DNA from: SZAS-7 sp964514655
GTDB lineage: Bacteria; Chlamydiota; Chlamydiia; Chlamydiales; FEN-1388
Assembly (NCBI GenBank): GCA_964514655.1
Contig: CAZEQY010000010.1
Span: 40,746-104,745, forward strand
Length of the DNA: 64,000 nucleotides
Direction: 5' to 3'
Position 1 is the stretch's first letter, and the number at the start of each line of letters is the position of its first letter. The notes under the pieces were generated by a model. The model was not told the origin of the DNA and made no database searches. It saw nothing but the letters and a program-made list of their open reading frames with translations. Position numbers and translations under genes: made by a program. Shown here piece by piece: positions 16,875 through 25,527 of the stretch.

Positions 16875-18136
16875 GACTTGCCCACGTATTCAATAGCTTG
16901 CAGGCAAAGACAGTGCTTGTGGCGGGAGACTTAGTGCTTGATCGCTATACCTTTGGTAAAGCAAAGCGCATCTCTCCAGAGGCTCCCGTGCCTGTAGTGC
17001 TTGTTGAATACGAAGAAGAGCGCCCAGGAGGCTCTGGCAACGTTGTGCTGAACCTGCTTTCTATGGGTATGAAGGCTATATGCCTTGGCCGGGTAGGAAA
17101 TGACCAGGCTGCAAAATCAATTATCGATGCTCTAGAAAAAGAGGGAGCAGATACTTCTGGCCTATTCGTGGAGCCAGGGTTTCATACGCCGCATAAAACG
17201 CGTGTCATTGCATCAAGTCAGCAGATTGTGCGCATTGACTACGAGCCTACTAAGACACTTTCTAGCGAAACAGAAGCTAAGGTCATTGCCAAGCTACCTG
17301 AGCTTGTGCAAGCTTCTGACCTTATAGCGATATCTGACTATGCAAAGGGCTTTTTGTCTGTCACCCTTCTTCGTGCGCTGCTTGCTGAAGCAAAAAAACA
17401 ACATAAGCCCGTGATTTCTGACCCTAAGGGCAATGACTTTAAGCGCTATGAAGGCTCTACAATACTAAAGCCAAACCTTTCTGAAGCCTTTGCTGCAGCA
17501 CCAACTTGTACAAACTTGCTAGATGCTGCTCAGCATATCTTTAAGCAAGTTGCCATCGACGCACTGCTTGTTACGCGTTCTGAAGCAGGAATCTCTATTT
17601 TCTATCCGGAGGGTAGACAAGAAGACTTTCCTGTACAGCCTCGCGAGGTAAAAGATGTAACAGGCGCTGGCGACACTGTTCTTGCTATGCTGTCATGCGC
17701 TTTAGCTAATAAGCTTTCTTTAGCAGAGGCCACGCAGCTTGCAAATATTGCCGCACAAGTAGCTGTAGAAAAAGTTGGCTGCGCAAGAGTGACCCTTGCA
17801 GATGTTGCAAGGCGCTTGATCGAACTTCACGCACAGCACAAGATTTTTGACGAAGAGCACCTAGCAGCCCTACGCCAGGCCTTAAATGGCAATAAATTCT
17901 TCCTTTTTGGCCTAGATGCCTCTAAGCAGCTAGACTCCAAGCTATTAAAATCCGTTCGCCATGCAGCAGAAGCCACAAATCAAGAGCTTGTTGTTGCCGT
18001 TATGGGATCTTCCCCAGATGAGGAGCTTGTCGCAAGCCTAGCCTCCCTAAACTGTGTGGACTATCTCCTGCTCACCCACAAAGACCGAGAGTCTCTCACA
18101 AAAGAGCTCAATCCCCTAGAGTCTGTCTTTATATAA
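16868..18136 (+). CDS. hldE: Heptose 7-phosphate kinase with degenerate nucleotidyltransferase tail
   Basis: Residues 1-320 form a PfkB-type ribokinase domain matching the HldE kinase: LVAGDLVLDRYTFGKAKRIS, ERPGGSGNVVLNL, SDPKGNDF and the catalytic GAGD at 266-269. It phosphorylates D-glycero-D-manno-heptose 7-phosphate at C1. Full HldE has a second, cytidylyltransferase-like domain of about 150 residues with an HAGH motif. Here only about 90 residues follow (NKFFLFGLDAS to the end), with no HxGH, although ELVVAVMGSS and VDYLLLTHKD resemble its strands. The adenylyl transfer step is probably supplied elsewhere. Confidence 0.85.
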   Translation: MVRLAHVFNSLQAKTVLVAGDLVLDRYTFGKAKRISPEAPVPVVLVEYEEERPGGSGNVVLNLLSMGMKAICLGRVGNDQAAKSIIDALEKEGADTSGLFVEPGFHTPHKTRVIASSQQIVRIDYEPTKTLSSETEAKVIAKLPELVQASDLIAISDYAKGFLSVTLLRALLAEAKKQHKPVISDPKGNDFKRYEGSTILKPNLSEAFAAAPTCTNLLDAAQHIFKQVAIDALLVTRSEAGISIFYPEGRQEDFPVQPREVKDVTGAGDTVLAMLSCALANKLSLAEATQLANIAAQVAVEKVGCARVTLADVARRLIELHAQHKIFDEEHLAALRQALNGNKFFLFGLDASKQLDSKLLKSVRHAAEATNQELVVAVMGSSPDEELVASLASLNCVDYLLLTHKDRESLTKELNPLESVFI

Positions 18137-18142
18137 TTGATC

Positions 18143-18172
18143 TTGAAATAATTTCCTATTAGCGGGTATAGA
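18143..18172 (+). promoter_or_regulatory. Possible promoter of the beta-helix gene
   Basis: TTGAAA (18143-18148) and TATAGA (18167-18172) are separated by 18 bp and lie 28 bp before the ATG at 18200. The match is good but not perfect. Confidence 0.4.
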
Positions 18173-18199
18173 TTAGTTAATATACATAAGGGGGTTGTT

Positions 18200-19282
18200 A
18201 TGCGTATATTTTTATTGGGATTACTTGCATTAACAAGCTATGGATTTGCAGATACGAAATATATTCAGGGCGGAAGTCTTGATGGTGGAGATGGCAGTCT
18301 AGAGCATCCCTATAGTTCTTTTCAGCAGGCAGAAGAGGATGTAAGCTGGACAGTCTTGAAGGTTCTTGCTTCTGAAACGCCAATTGGAGGTGGTATTGCC
18401 CTCAAAGATGGCCAGAGCATCGAAGGTGAAGATCGTGCAAGATGTCTTTTAGTAAACGAAGATAGCATCCAGCATAATGGAGATGTCATTGTAGCAAATG
18501 GCGATAATACAATTTCGGGTATTACCATCGTTTCAAGCTTTCGCGCCGGTGTCGAGGCTTTAAATGCGCAAAACCTTACAATAGAAAATTGCAGCATCAA
18601 TAGATGTAATAGATCTAAACAAGAGCTTCCATTTGACTATAACCCATCATCTACGTCAAGGGATTTTGGCCTATGGGGCGCCATTAGCTTTTTTGGCGGT
18701 GCTACTGTAAAGTCGGGTATTCAGCCATTTAATACAAAAAGTGGGACCTTTATACTGCGCAATTCAAGCTTTGATAACAATGCGCGCGATATCTTGATGG
18801 GATGTGGTGATTCTGTAAGCACGTCCTTTGTTTCAGAGACGTACAGACGCGAATATGAAATTTCAGACTGTCAGTTTACAAATACGCGTAATTCTAGAGC
18901 TATTCAGCCGATGATATATGGTGGAGGCTACCTTGCAGGCGTGATAAAAAACTGCCTTTTTGAAAATATAAAGTCTAGCGATGCTATTGCCTTTTTTCAG
19001 GTTAACGCTAATAACTCACACTATCCGGACCGTGGAAACTACGACATGGGGATAAATGAAGTTTCAAACTGCATATTTAAAAATGTCTATCGCTCAGGTG
19101 TCTATTTTAATGCTTCTGGTAACTTGACTGGTACAGATGCACAAATAGTCATCAAAGATAACCAGTTTATTTCCTGCGCAAAACACTACAAAATCGATAC
19201 GCCTATTCAGTCTCAAATTGAAGGGTGTGCAACTGGCAATCGTTGGCAGTGGGTTGTTGAAGGTAATACTATTGCCGAGTAG
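18200..19282 (+). CDS. Secreted right-handed beta-helix protein
   Basis: The 360-residue protein begins with a signal peptide (MRIFLLGLLALTSYGFA) and then shows the opening of DUF1565-type parallel beta-helix proteins: YIQGGSLDGGDGSLEHPYSSFQQA. Regular short strands with Asn and Gly turns follow, e.g. VIVANGDNTISGITIVS, LTIENCSINRC, FILRNSSFDNNARD and IKNCLFENIKSSDA. Such folds occur in polysaccharide-active enzymes, adhesins and Pmp-like surface proteins; no catalytic residues can be assigned. AAGGGGG precedes the ATG. A hairpin follows the stop. Confidence 0.8.
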   Translation: MRIFLLGLLALTSYGFADTKYIQGGSLDGGDGSLEHPYSSFQQAEEDVSWTVLKVLASETPIGGGIALKDGQSIEGEDRARCLLVNEDSIQHNGDVIVANGDNTISGITIVSSFRAGVEALNAQNLTIENCSINRCNRSKQELPFDYNPSSTSRDFGLWGAISFFGGATVKSGIQPFNTKSGTFILRNSSFDNNARDILMGCGDSVSTSFVSETYRREYEISDCQFTNTRNSRAIQPMIYGGGYLAGVIKNCLFENIKSSDAIAFFQVNANNSHYPDRGNYDMGINEVSNCIFKNVYRSGVYFNASGNLTGTDAQIVIKDNQFISCAKHYKIDTPIQSQIEGCATGNRWQWVVEGNTIAE

Positions 19283-19283
19283 A

Positions 19284-19315
19284 ATTAATGCCCAACTTCT
19301 TTGTTGGGTATTAAT
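19284..19315 (+). other. Hairpin between beta-helix and ankyrin genes
   Basis: The arms 19284-19296 and 19303-19315 pair (ATTAAT plus CCCAAC with GTTGGG plus ATTAAT, one G-T pair) around a 6-nt loop. It ends 4 nt before the ankyrin ATG and takes the place of a ribosome binding site. There is no T-tract, so it is a weak candidate terminator and could instead be a leader structure. Confidence 0.5.
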
Positions 19316-19319
19316 ATAA

Positions 19320-20750
19320 ATGAATTTTACTGCAATACGTAGAATAGACAGTTTAGACTATCAATTAGCGTTTTTACAACTTACTAAAAATTACAGTTCG
19401 ATTGAGGGTCTTGTTCAAGCACACTTGCCCCTTGTAGAATCTGTACGCCGTAACGAATACAGCCTTCCTGTAGTTCTAAAAAAGGATTCAAAGCTTACAC
19501 TTGTTATCGATACCCATGCATTTTATCTTATCTACGGTGAAAAAGTAACGATAGGGGATAGGAGCAAACGTTCTGCATTACGTGTGCCATTTTCTGGAGA
19601 AAAACCTTCGAGGGTAGAGTGTATTCGTGCTGTCACACTATCGCAAGCTGAATTTTCTTTTCGAAATAGGCTTGCAAATAGGTTTATGCCTCATAATGGG
19701 GTTCCTGCTCGTGTTGTAGATGCGTATTGCTTTGGAAAAAAGAAGTTTGCCTTTTGGCAGACATTTGATACGCGTCCCTTTTTTTATGAATGTCAGCACC
19801 TCTTGCACCTGTTTTCTGACGACGAGATAGAGGAAGAATTATTTAGGGCTGTAAAGGACAATGATGCAGACTCTATCCTCTTTTTACGGGCAGCATCTTG
19901 GCGTCTACAACGAAGTACAATTGCACTAAATTTGGCAGCAGCTTTGGGGCGGCTAGAAGCTATGCGGGCTCTACTTTCTTATGGATATACGAAAGCCCAA
20001 GAGCTTAAAAAAGCTGTAGTCTATGCAAGCATGCAGGGGCATGCCACCCTTGTATGGGAACTTTTGAGGGCAGTGCCAGATGGCTTTACTAATCTTGAAT
20101 TTGCCTTTATAGCCGCTGTAAACGGGGGGCAAATAGCCACTTTAGACACATTTTCACATGTAAAAGCACTTTTAGAGCCACATACTGAAATTGCTTTACA
20201 GGCTGCTGCAGCATATAATCAAATTAACTCGATCGTATGGTTAACATTAAATGGCTTTAAGACGGTTAAGGGTATTCAGCTTGCATTTCTTCAGGCGCTT
20301 CAGCATAACCATGTATCATGTGCAAGGGTTATTTTTAATTCATATATTGAATCTGATGAAGCAAAAGCAGAGACATTTGTTACGGCATGTAATAGAACGT
20401 TTGAGCCTACCGTTCAGCTTGTACATATTTTTACCGGTAACATAAGTCAACCCTATTTGAAAAAGGCTTTAGAAGAGGCTGTATGTGGTATAGATGCTCT
20501 ACATGTCGTTGCTTATTTGTTGCCTTTCTTAAAAGATGTCCAGACTCAAGGTGAAAAAGCCCTCTTACTTGCTTCTGAAAAAGGCGTTGGCATTACTGGA
20601 GAGCAGGTTGTGCTGCAGCTCATTCATGCTGGCGTAAATGCCAATATCATCGATAGAAATGGGATGACACCAATCTTGTACTGTAGTCAAAAAGGGTGGA
20701 ATACTGCAGTGGATCTCATCCTTAAAAGCAGCCAGCTAGTCGTTGTGTAA
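19320..20750 (+). CDS. Ankyrin-repeat protein
   Basis: The 476-residue protein has a non-repetitive N-terminal half and degenerate ankyrin-type helix pairs from about residue 175 on: IEEELFRAVKDNDADSILFL, LNLAAALGRLEAMRALLSYG, KAVVYASMQGHATLVWELL and the closing GVNANIIDRNGMTPILYCSQ. The last repeat, with its NGMTPI turn, is closest to consensus. Ankyrin proteins of amoeba-associated bacteria are often host-directed, but no secretion signal can be read. No Shine-Dalgarno site is seen; the start sits 4 nt after a hairpin. F-box, protease or other added domains are not apparent. Confidence 0.75.
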   Translation: MNFTAIRRIDSLDYQLAFLQLTKNYSSIEGLVQAHLPLVESVRRNEYSLPVVLKKDSKLTLVIDTHAFYLIYGEKVTIGDRSKRSALRVPFSGEKPSRVECIRAVTLSQAEFSFRNRLANRFMPHNGVPARVVDAYCFGKKKFAFWQTFDTRPFFYECQHLLHLFSDDEIEEELFRAVKDNDADSILFLRAASWRLQRSTIALNLAAALGRLEAMRALLSYGYTKAQELKKAVVYASMQGHATLVWELLRAVPDGFTNLEFAFIAAVNGGQIATLDTFSHVKALLEPHTEIALQAAAAYNQINSIVWLTLNGFKTVKGIQLAFLQALQHNHVSCARVIFNSYIESDEAKAETFVTACNRTFEPTVQLVHIFTGNISQPYLKKALEEAVCGIDALHVVAYLLPFLKDVQTQGEKALLLASEKGVGITGEQVVLQLIHAGVNANIIDRNGMTPILYCSQKGWNTAVDLILKSSQLVVV

Positions 20751-20797
20751 AATGGCTGAAATTGATAGGGTACGAGAAACATATAAGGTGTTCGTCT

Positions 20798-22165
20798 ATG
20801 CAAGAAAAGGAAGAAAAGCCATTTCAGTGGCTCTGCCAGCCAAAAGCTGAAGAGCTTATTGTGAAAACGCTCGACGCATGTTTAGAAAAAAATCAGTTCT
20901 TACGCCAACTTGAAAAGCGCCTTTATGAAGAGGCAAGCACACGGCTTATTGACTGGGTAGACCATATCGAGCTTGGGCATTCAGAAAAGTTGCAGCAAGA
21001 ACTAGATGAATGCGGCTATGTTTCTGAGCTTGCAACGCCCTTATATCGCGTTTTTCAGCATCCTGGCGCAAAGCTGCCTTTAGTTGTTGTTAAGGATTCA
21101 TCACATCCTTTTATTGGCATTGGCCTAGCTGTTGAAAGCATTGCCGAATTTCTGATGTGTCAGGGGATTACAACATGGATAGAAGGATCAAGCTATTCGC
21201 AGTTTCGTCGGGCTTCGATTTCTAAAGAGCAAGGCGTCTATGTCTATGTTGTCGAGCGGCGCGGAGTCATATCTATGGAGCCTATTACCCTGCGTGAGGG
21301 AGAGCTAGACAAGATTTTTGCAAGCTATGAAAAGTGGCAGACAAGGCCGCGCCATCAGATGACTGAAGAGGCTGAAGATGAGGGCATGCTGCAGGCAATA
21401 ACCCTTGCTGAAGAGATTGTAGAAAGCGTAGGCCAGGGGATGGCAGCTTGGATAGTGCTTGATGTTGAACGACGCTACTGGCAATCAAAAAACCTTGCCG
21501 GCGGAACACAAAAGATGCGTCAGGACCACTTAGGCCTTGGCTGGGCAAACCACGACCACCATACCTTTCGCTCATCACGGCGCTACTTTCGCCAGCTAGT
21601 GCGACTATTTGAAATTCTGGGCTTTCACTGTAGAGAACGCTTTTATGCCGGCTCTGAAGCTGGCTGGGGTGCACAGGTGATGGAACATGCACTAGCAAGG
21701 CTTGTGCTTTTTTTAGATGTAGACCTTTCTCCTGCCGAAGTAGATGGCGATTTTGCCCATAACACTCTTGAAGAACTACCTGAGCTTGGCACTGTGGGCC
21801 TTTGGTGCGCCCTTCACGGCGAGTCCATTTTGCGAGCCGGCATGCACCACCTAGAAGCGCAGTTTAGCTTTGAAAAGCTGCGAGATGACCTTACAACAAA
21901 GGGTATTGGCGTTATGTCGCCCTTCACTGATCTTCCCTATCTTCGCCAGGCGTTTACCGAAGGTGAACGGTGGAAAGTAGAAGAACTTCGCATAGAGCGC
22001 CTTCTGAGAAAAGGCCTCATCACCGAAAAGCAGGCCACACGCTTTCGCGAAGAGGGTGCTATTGGCAGTCACCTCGAAAACCTCGAGCGCAAACAGGGCT
22101 TTAAGGGCTTTAATCAAAAAAGCGTCTCCGATATAATCCACAGGACCGACCCCAGAGGAGCCTGA
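20798..22165 (+). CDS. Conserved-looking soluble protein of unknown function, coupled to the aadA-like gene
   Basis: The ATG at 20798 has AAGGTG 7 nt upstream; an in-frame TTG at 20762 is less likely. The 455-residue protein is soluble. Its most striking stretch is LGLGWANHDHHTFRSSRR followed by LFEILGFHCRERFYAGSEAGWG (about 248-290), which suggests a metal- or substrate-binding site resembling vicinal-oxygen-chelate (glyoxalase-like) proteins; a later GVMSPFTDLPYLRQAFTEGERW looks equally constrained. I do not recognise the family with certainty. Its stop codon overlaps the next ATG (TGATG), so the aadA-like gene is translated in coupling with it. Confidence 0.75.
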   Translation: MQEKEEKPFQWLCQPKAEELIVKTLDACLEKNQFLRQLEKRLYEEASTRLIDWVDHIELGHSEKLQQELDECGYVSELATPLYRVFQHPGAKLPLVVVKDSSHPFIGIGLAVESIAEFLMCQGITTWIEGSSYSQFRRASISKEQGVYVYVVERRGVISMEPITLREGELDKIFASYEKWQTRPRHQMTEEAEDEGMLQAITLAEEIVESVGQGMAAWIVLDVERRYWQSKNLAGGTQKMRQDHLGLGWANHDHHTFRSSRRYFRQLVRLFEILGFHCRERFYAGSEAGWGAQVMEHALARLVLFLDVDLSPAEVDGDFAHNTLEELPELGTVGLWCALHGESILRAGMHHLEAQFSFEKLRDDLTTKGIGVMSPFTDLPYLRQAFTEGERWKVEELRIERLLRKGLITEKQATRFREEGAIGSHLENLERKQGFKGFNQKSVSDIIHRTDPRGA

Positions 22166-22959
22166 TGCATGAGCAACTTACAGATAGTGTAGAATTAGTA
22201 AAAACAGTATTTGGGGCTGATCTTTTAGCCGTTTACCTATACGGATCATCACTTGTTGGCGGCTTGCAAAAATATAGTGACATTGACCTGTTTGTTGTTA
22301 CGAATCGCGCTTCAACTTTAGAAGAAAAAGCCAAATTAGTTGCTAGTCTCCTGCAGATTTCTGGGGTTTACATGAAAAGTACAAAATTACCCCTTGAAAT
22401 GACTATTGTAGAACAGGCTAAGATCAATCCTTGGCGCTACCCGCCCTATTTTGATTTTCAGTATGGCGATTGGCTGCGTCAAACATTTGAGGATGGTGTG
22501 ATTGAGCCATGGCAGACCTATGAAATGGCTGATCTTGCGTTAATTATTACTCAAGTTTTATTAAAGAGCCAAACCTTATGGGGACTAGAGCCCCAAGAGG
22601 TACTTGCACCTGTGCCATATCACGATTTTATGAGGGCAATGCTTCATGACGTAGATCGGCTAGCTACTGATATTGACCATGATACTCGCAATGTGTTACT
22701 TACCTACGCGCGAATCTGGAGTACGCTAGAAACAGATGCGATTAGATCAAAACCCGCGGCAGCAGACTGGGTGATGAATCGTTTGCCTACAGTATACCAG
22801 CCTGTCATGAAGCGGGCTAAGTCTATTTGTATAGGCGTTGAAAATGAGCATTGGGATGATGTCAAAGCTCTTATAAAGCCATGCCTAGATTTTATCGTGG
22901 ATAAAATCAAAGCCCAAATACCACTGATACAGTCTGATGGGATAATAAAACTCGCCTAA
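22165..22959 (+). CDS. AadA-like aminoglycoside nucleotidyltransferase
   Basis: The 264-residue protein matches the ANT(3'')/AadA family along its whole length: the polymerase-beta motif YLYGSSLVGGLQKYSDIDL with metal ligands Asp39 and Asp41, the catalytic-base Glu78 in LPLEMT, then NPWRYPPYFDFQYGDWLR, DTRNVLLTYARIW and AADWVMNRLPTVYQPVM. Known members adenylylate streptomycin and/or spectinomycin; whether this one does is unproven. It is chromosomal-looking: no integron, IS or resistance genes flank it, and it is coupled to the unknown gene upstream (AGAGGAG ribosome site inside that gene). It ends in a 4-bp stop overlap with the convergent gene. Confidence 0.88.
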   Translation: MHEQLTDSVELVKTVFGADLLAVYLYGSSLVGGLQKYSDIDLFVVTNRASTLEEKAKLVASLLQISGVYMKSTKLPLEMTIVEQAKINPWRYPPYFDFQYGDWLRQTFEDGVIEPWQTYEMADLALIITQVLLKSQTLWGLEPQEVLAPVPYHDFMRAMLHDVDRLATDIDHDTRNVLLTYARIWSTLETDAIRSKPAAADWVMNRLPTVYQPVMKRAKSICIGVENEHWDDVKALIKPCLDFIVDKIKAQIPLIQSDGIIKLA

Positions 22960-24131
22960 AAGTAGGGGAGAACTACATCTGCGTAGGCAGCACTTGAGAT
23001 GTGGCGAGAATAGGTGTCTGTTACTGCAACATTTGTAAGGGGTTTTGTAGCTAGATCTGTTCGCATAAGTTCACTTACCGGGATTTCGACCTGTCTTTTG
23101 GCAATGAAGGCGCCGTAATCAGACTTGGGTTCAATCGGATCTTTATAGGCAAAGACGGTTTTCAAAGTGATTACTACATTGTCTCCTCGTAAGTTTACTG
23201 ACCATAGCTGTTCACCGCCCGTAGGAAAAATAGTAACGTCTTTTGGGTGTGGAACGTCTAAGAGCATTACCTTGCTCATAAGGTCAGCAAAAAAGCCCTG
23301 GTTCATAATAGCGCCAATAGTATAGGCAACTCTATTTCCCTGTTCTTCACCTACTTTTGTGCGGCACGCAGCGCAGAAGTTTTTATAGGCTGTTTTAGGG
23401 TTAAGTTCATATGTCGCTGTAGTTGAGAATTCGGTTTTTCCATTTACACTAAATCCCGCTAAACTTGGTAGATCTCTTTTTAGCTGTGTAGGCATCTCTT
23501 CGTCACTTGGGCTAAAACTAGTTGCTGACGTTCCTTGAAGCGCTTTTTGGATCAGAATGCCGGGAATAAGTTCAGGGTTTTTAAAATCCTCTGGCCATCT
23601 AGCAACATCAGGATCAGTCTGCATCTTTTTTGCTATTACTTGGTTTTGCTCAGGATCTTTGAGAGAGGCAATAGGGCTTGTAGCCTCATGATTTTCTTTG
23701 TTTTTACTCTGACTTTGCAGTGTAGAGCCAATATCAAATATTACAGTATCAATTTTGGCAATTTGCTCTGCAATGCCTCTACGTTCGTCTTTAACGTCTT
23801 TAAGACCGACAGTTTCTAAATCCTTAAAGACCTCACTATTAGCTACTGCAATAAGCATAGAGCGTAGCGTTAGTAGCGTGCTTAATGCCTCTTTTGTAGC
23901 TTCTGGTTTACTATGCGAAAAAGACCTAACAAAGGCGTCAATATGTTTTGCTGTTGCTTGTCTTTGAGTATATGAACTTTCTAAAATAGTGCTTTTTTTA
24001 AGGGCTGCTCGTATTTTGTCATCAGTTGCCGGCGTGCTACTAACCCCAGTAATAGAACCTATACTATCCCATTTAGAAAGGTCATTTGTAAGATCTCTAA
24101 ACACATTAGCTGCATTATCGCCAATAGCCAT
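22956..24131 (-). CDS. Unrecognised 391-residue soluble protein
   Basis: GGGAG precedes the ATG, and the reading frame is uninterrupted. The N-terminal half is mostly helical and polar (KHIDAFVRSFSHSKPEATKE, LEEQ-type stretches); the C-terminal half looks beta-rich (TEFSTTATYELNPKTAYKNF, VNLRGDNVVITLKTVFAY). There is no signal peptide or membrane segment. Its stop interlocks with that of the aadA-like gene (CTAA, 22956-22959). It may be a lineage-specific cytosolic or secreted protein; no function can be proposed. Confidence 0.65.
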   Translation of the reverse strand: MAIGDNAANVFRDLTNDLSKWDSIGSITGVSSTPATDDKIRAALKKSTILESSYTQRQATAKHIDAFVRSFSHSKPEATKEALSTLLTLRSMLIAVANSEVFKDLETVGLKDVKDERRGIAEQIAKIDTVIFDIGSTLQSQSKNKENHEATSPIASLKDPEQNQVIAKKMQTDPDVARWPEDFKNPELIPGILIQKALQGTSATSFSPSDEEMPTQLKRDLPSLAGFSVNGKTEFSTTATYELNPKTAYKNFCAACRTKVGEEQGNRVAYTIGAIMNQGFFADLMSKVMLLDVPHPKDVTIFPTGGEQLWSVNLRGDNVVITLKTVFAYKDPIEPKSDYGAFIAKRQVEIPVSELMRTDLATKPLTNVAVTDTYSRHISSAAYADVVLPYF

Positions 24132-24165
24132 ATATACTCCCTTTCTTTAGGGTATAATATATTGT

Positions 24166-25077
24166 TTAATTTTGTGCATCAATAAACCACTGTACTAAAG
24201 CTTGAAAGTAGGTATCTGCATCGTCATACATAGCCAGGTGGCTGCCATTTTCGCAGATTTTTACCGTGGAATTGGGTATAAGCTTGCCCATGTGGATGGT
24301 ATCTGCGGGGTTCATAGTATCGTGCCTGCCGCAAAGAATGAGGGTGGGTACTGTAATTGTATGAATATCATTCCATCGGTCCCAACCCTTGATGTTGCCT
24401 GTGATAACAAATTCGTTAGGGCCCTGTATTGTTTGATAGACCTTTGGGTTAATATGTGAAAAGGCTTGTAGTACTGGCTCTGGCCAAGGAGTAAGGCGGC
24501 AAACATGTCGCGTATAGACTTCTTCAAACATCACTTTTTCATATTCGCTATTGGCGTAGTCACCCCGAGCTTCATAATAGTGCAGCTTGTCCTGAATTTC
24601 TTGGGGTAGCTTGCTTCGAAGCTCGTTAATGTAGCTTTCATACGAGTCAATACTTGCCGTTATATTGGATAAAATCAGGCCTTTAATGTGCTCCTGATGC
24701 TTTATGGTGTATTCCATTGCTAAAAGTGCTCCCCAGGATTGGCCAAAGAGGTAAAAGTCTTTAAGGCCAAGTGCCAGGCGCACCTCTTCTACCTCATCAC
24801 AAAAGCGCTCTAATGTATAAAGTCGGGTATCTTCCGGTTTGTCAGAGTTATAGGAGCCTAGTTGGTCGTAATAGATAATCTGGAATTTGTCTTTTGGTAG
24901 GTGCTTTTCAAGGCACTCTAAATACTCGTAGCTACACCCAGGGCCGCCATGTAGTGCAAGTATTGTGATGGGTCCCTCTCCCACACGTTTTGTAAACACC
25001 TTATATCCATTTTTAAGCTGCACGTCTGCAGAAAGAACATGAACAAGTGAAAGAAGAACTAGCAGCAAAATACGCAT
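24166..25077 (-). CDS. pip: Secreted proline iminopeptidase-like alpha/beta hydrolase
   Basis: With the start at 25077 (AAGGTG upstream), the 303-residue protein has a signal peptide (MRILLLVLLSLVHVLSA) and a complete S33 peptidase: oxyanion HGGPG at 43-47, nucleophile Ser114 in GQSWGA, Asp in LCGRHDTMNPAD and His in NGSHLAMYDD. Proline iminopeptidases remove N-terminal proline from peptides; most bacterial ones are cytoplasmic, so the signal peptide suggests peptide processing in the periplasm or outside the cell. Other S33 substrates are possible. It is transcribed alone, divergent from small membrane-protein genes. Confidence 0.88.
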   Translation of the reverse strand: MRILLLVLLSLVHVLSADVQLKNGYKVFTKRVGEGPITILALHGGPGCSYEYLECLEKHLPKDKFQIIYYDQLGSYNSDKPEDTRLYTLERFCDEVEEVRLALGLKDFYLFGQSWGALLAMEYTIKHQEHIKGLILSNITASIDSYESYINELRSKLPQEIQDKLHYYEARGDYANSEYEKVMFEEVYTRHVCRLTPWPEPVLQAFSHINPKVYQTIQGPNEFVITGNIKGWDRWNDIHTITVPTLILCGRHDTMNPADTIHMGKLIPNSTVKICENGSHLAMYDDADTYFQALVQWFIDAQN

Positions 25078-25127
25078 ATAACACCTTGTTTTTTTGAAGC
25101 AATTGTACTTGTGTAGCCCATAACAAA

Positions 25128-25150
25128 AACACCGTAACAATTACGGTGTT
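25128..25150. promoter_or_regulatory. Perfect palindrome between divergent genes
   Basis: AACACCGTAA (25128-25137) and TTACGGTGTT (25141-25150) are separated by CAA. The site lies between the pip start (25077) and the start of the small membrane-protein gene (25198). It could be an operator or a hairpin in a leader; a smaller AGCC-ATTTTT-GGCT hairpin follows about 8 nt later. No regulator binding is implied by sequence alone. Confidence 0.45.
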
Positions 25151-25197
25151 AGCAAAAGCCATTTTTGGCTATTCTTATTATTTTATTTGAGGGTGGT

Positions 25198-25527
25198 ATG
25201 CAAGTTAATAACTATGTCGGGCCATGTGGCGTAATACTCTTTGGGGCACTGACTGCTGGAGGCTCTCTACTATGGCATGCAGCGTGTAATGCAACAGAGG
25301 TCTTTGGACGGCTTTGTCCGTATGATGACTATCTGAAAGGCCACTATTCTTCCCAGATGTGTGCAGATCTCGCTTCAGATCTTTATGGAAAAAATATTGC
25401 CGGATTTGTACTCAAGCTCGTAGGTATGGCAGTTCTTACTGCTGTTGTGTACGATATAAAAAGACGAGATATTAGTGTCATCGATAAACGAGAGCTTGAC
25501 AGATTAGCCAGTCGAGGTTCTGAATGA
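25198..25527 (+). CDS. Small membrane protein with two hydrophobic segments
   Basis: The ATG at 25198 follows GAGGGTGG. The 109-residue protein has hydrophobic segments at about 9-27 and 66-86, with a polar Cys-containing loop between them (HAACNATEVFGRLCPYDDY, then MCADLASDLYG) and a charged C-terminal tail (KRRDISVIDKRELDRL). Its stop overlaps the next start (ATGA). I recognise no family. The arrangement recalls small Inc-like or holin-like proteins but does not prove either. Confidence 0.6.
   Translation: MQVNNYVGPCGVILFGALTAGGSLLWHAACNATEVFGRLCPYDDYLKGHYSSQMCADLASDLYGKNIAGFVLKLVGMAVLTAVVYDIKRRDISVIDKRELDRLASRGSE

Noticed and set aside
22165..22959. Integron cassette carrying aadA
   Set aside because: No integrase, attC-like site or other cassette flanks the gene, and it is coupled to an ordinary upstream gene.
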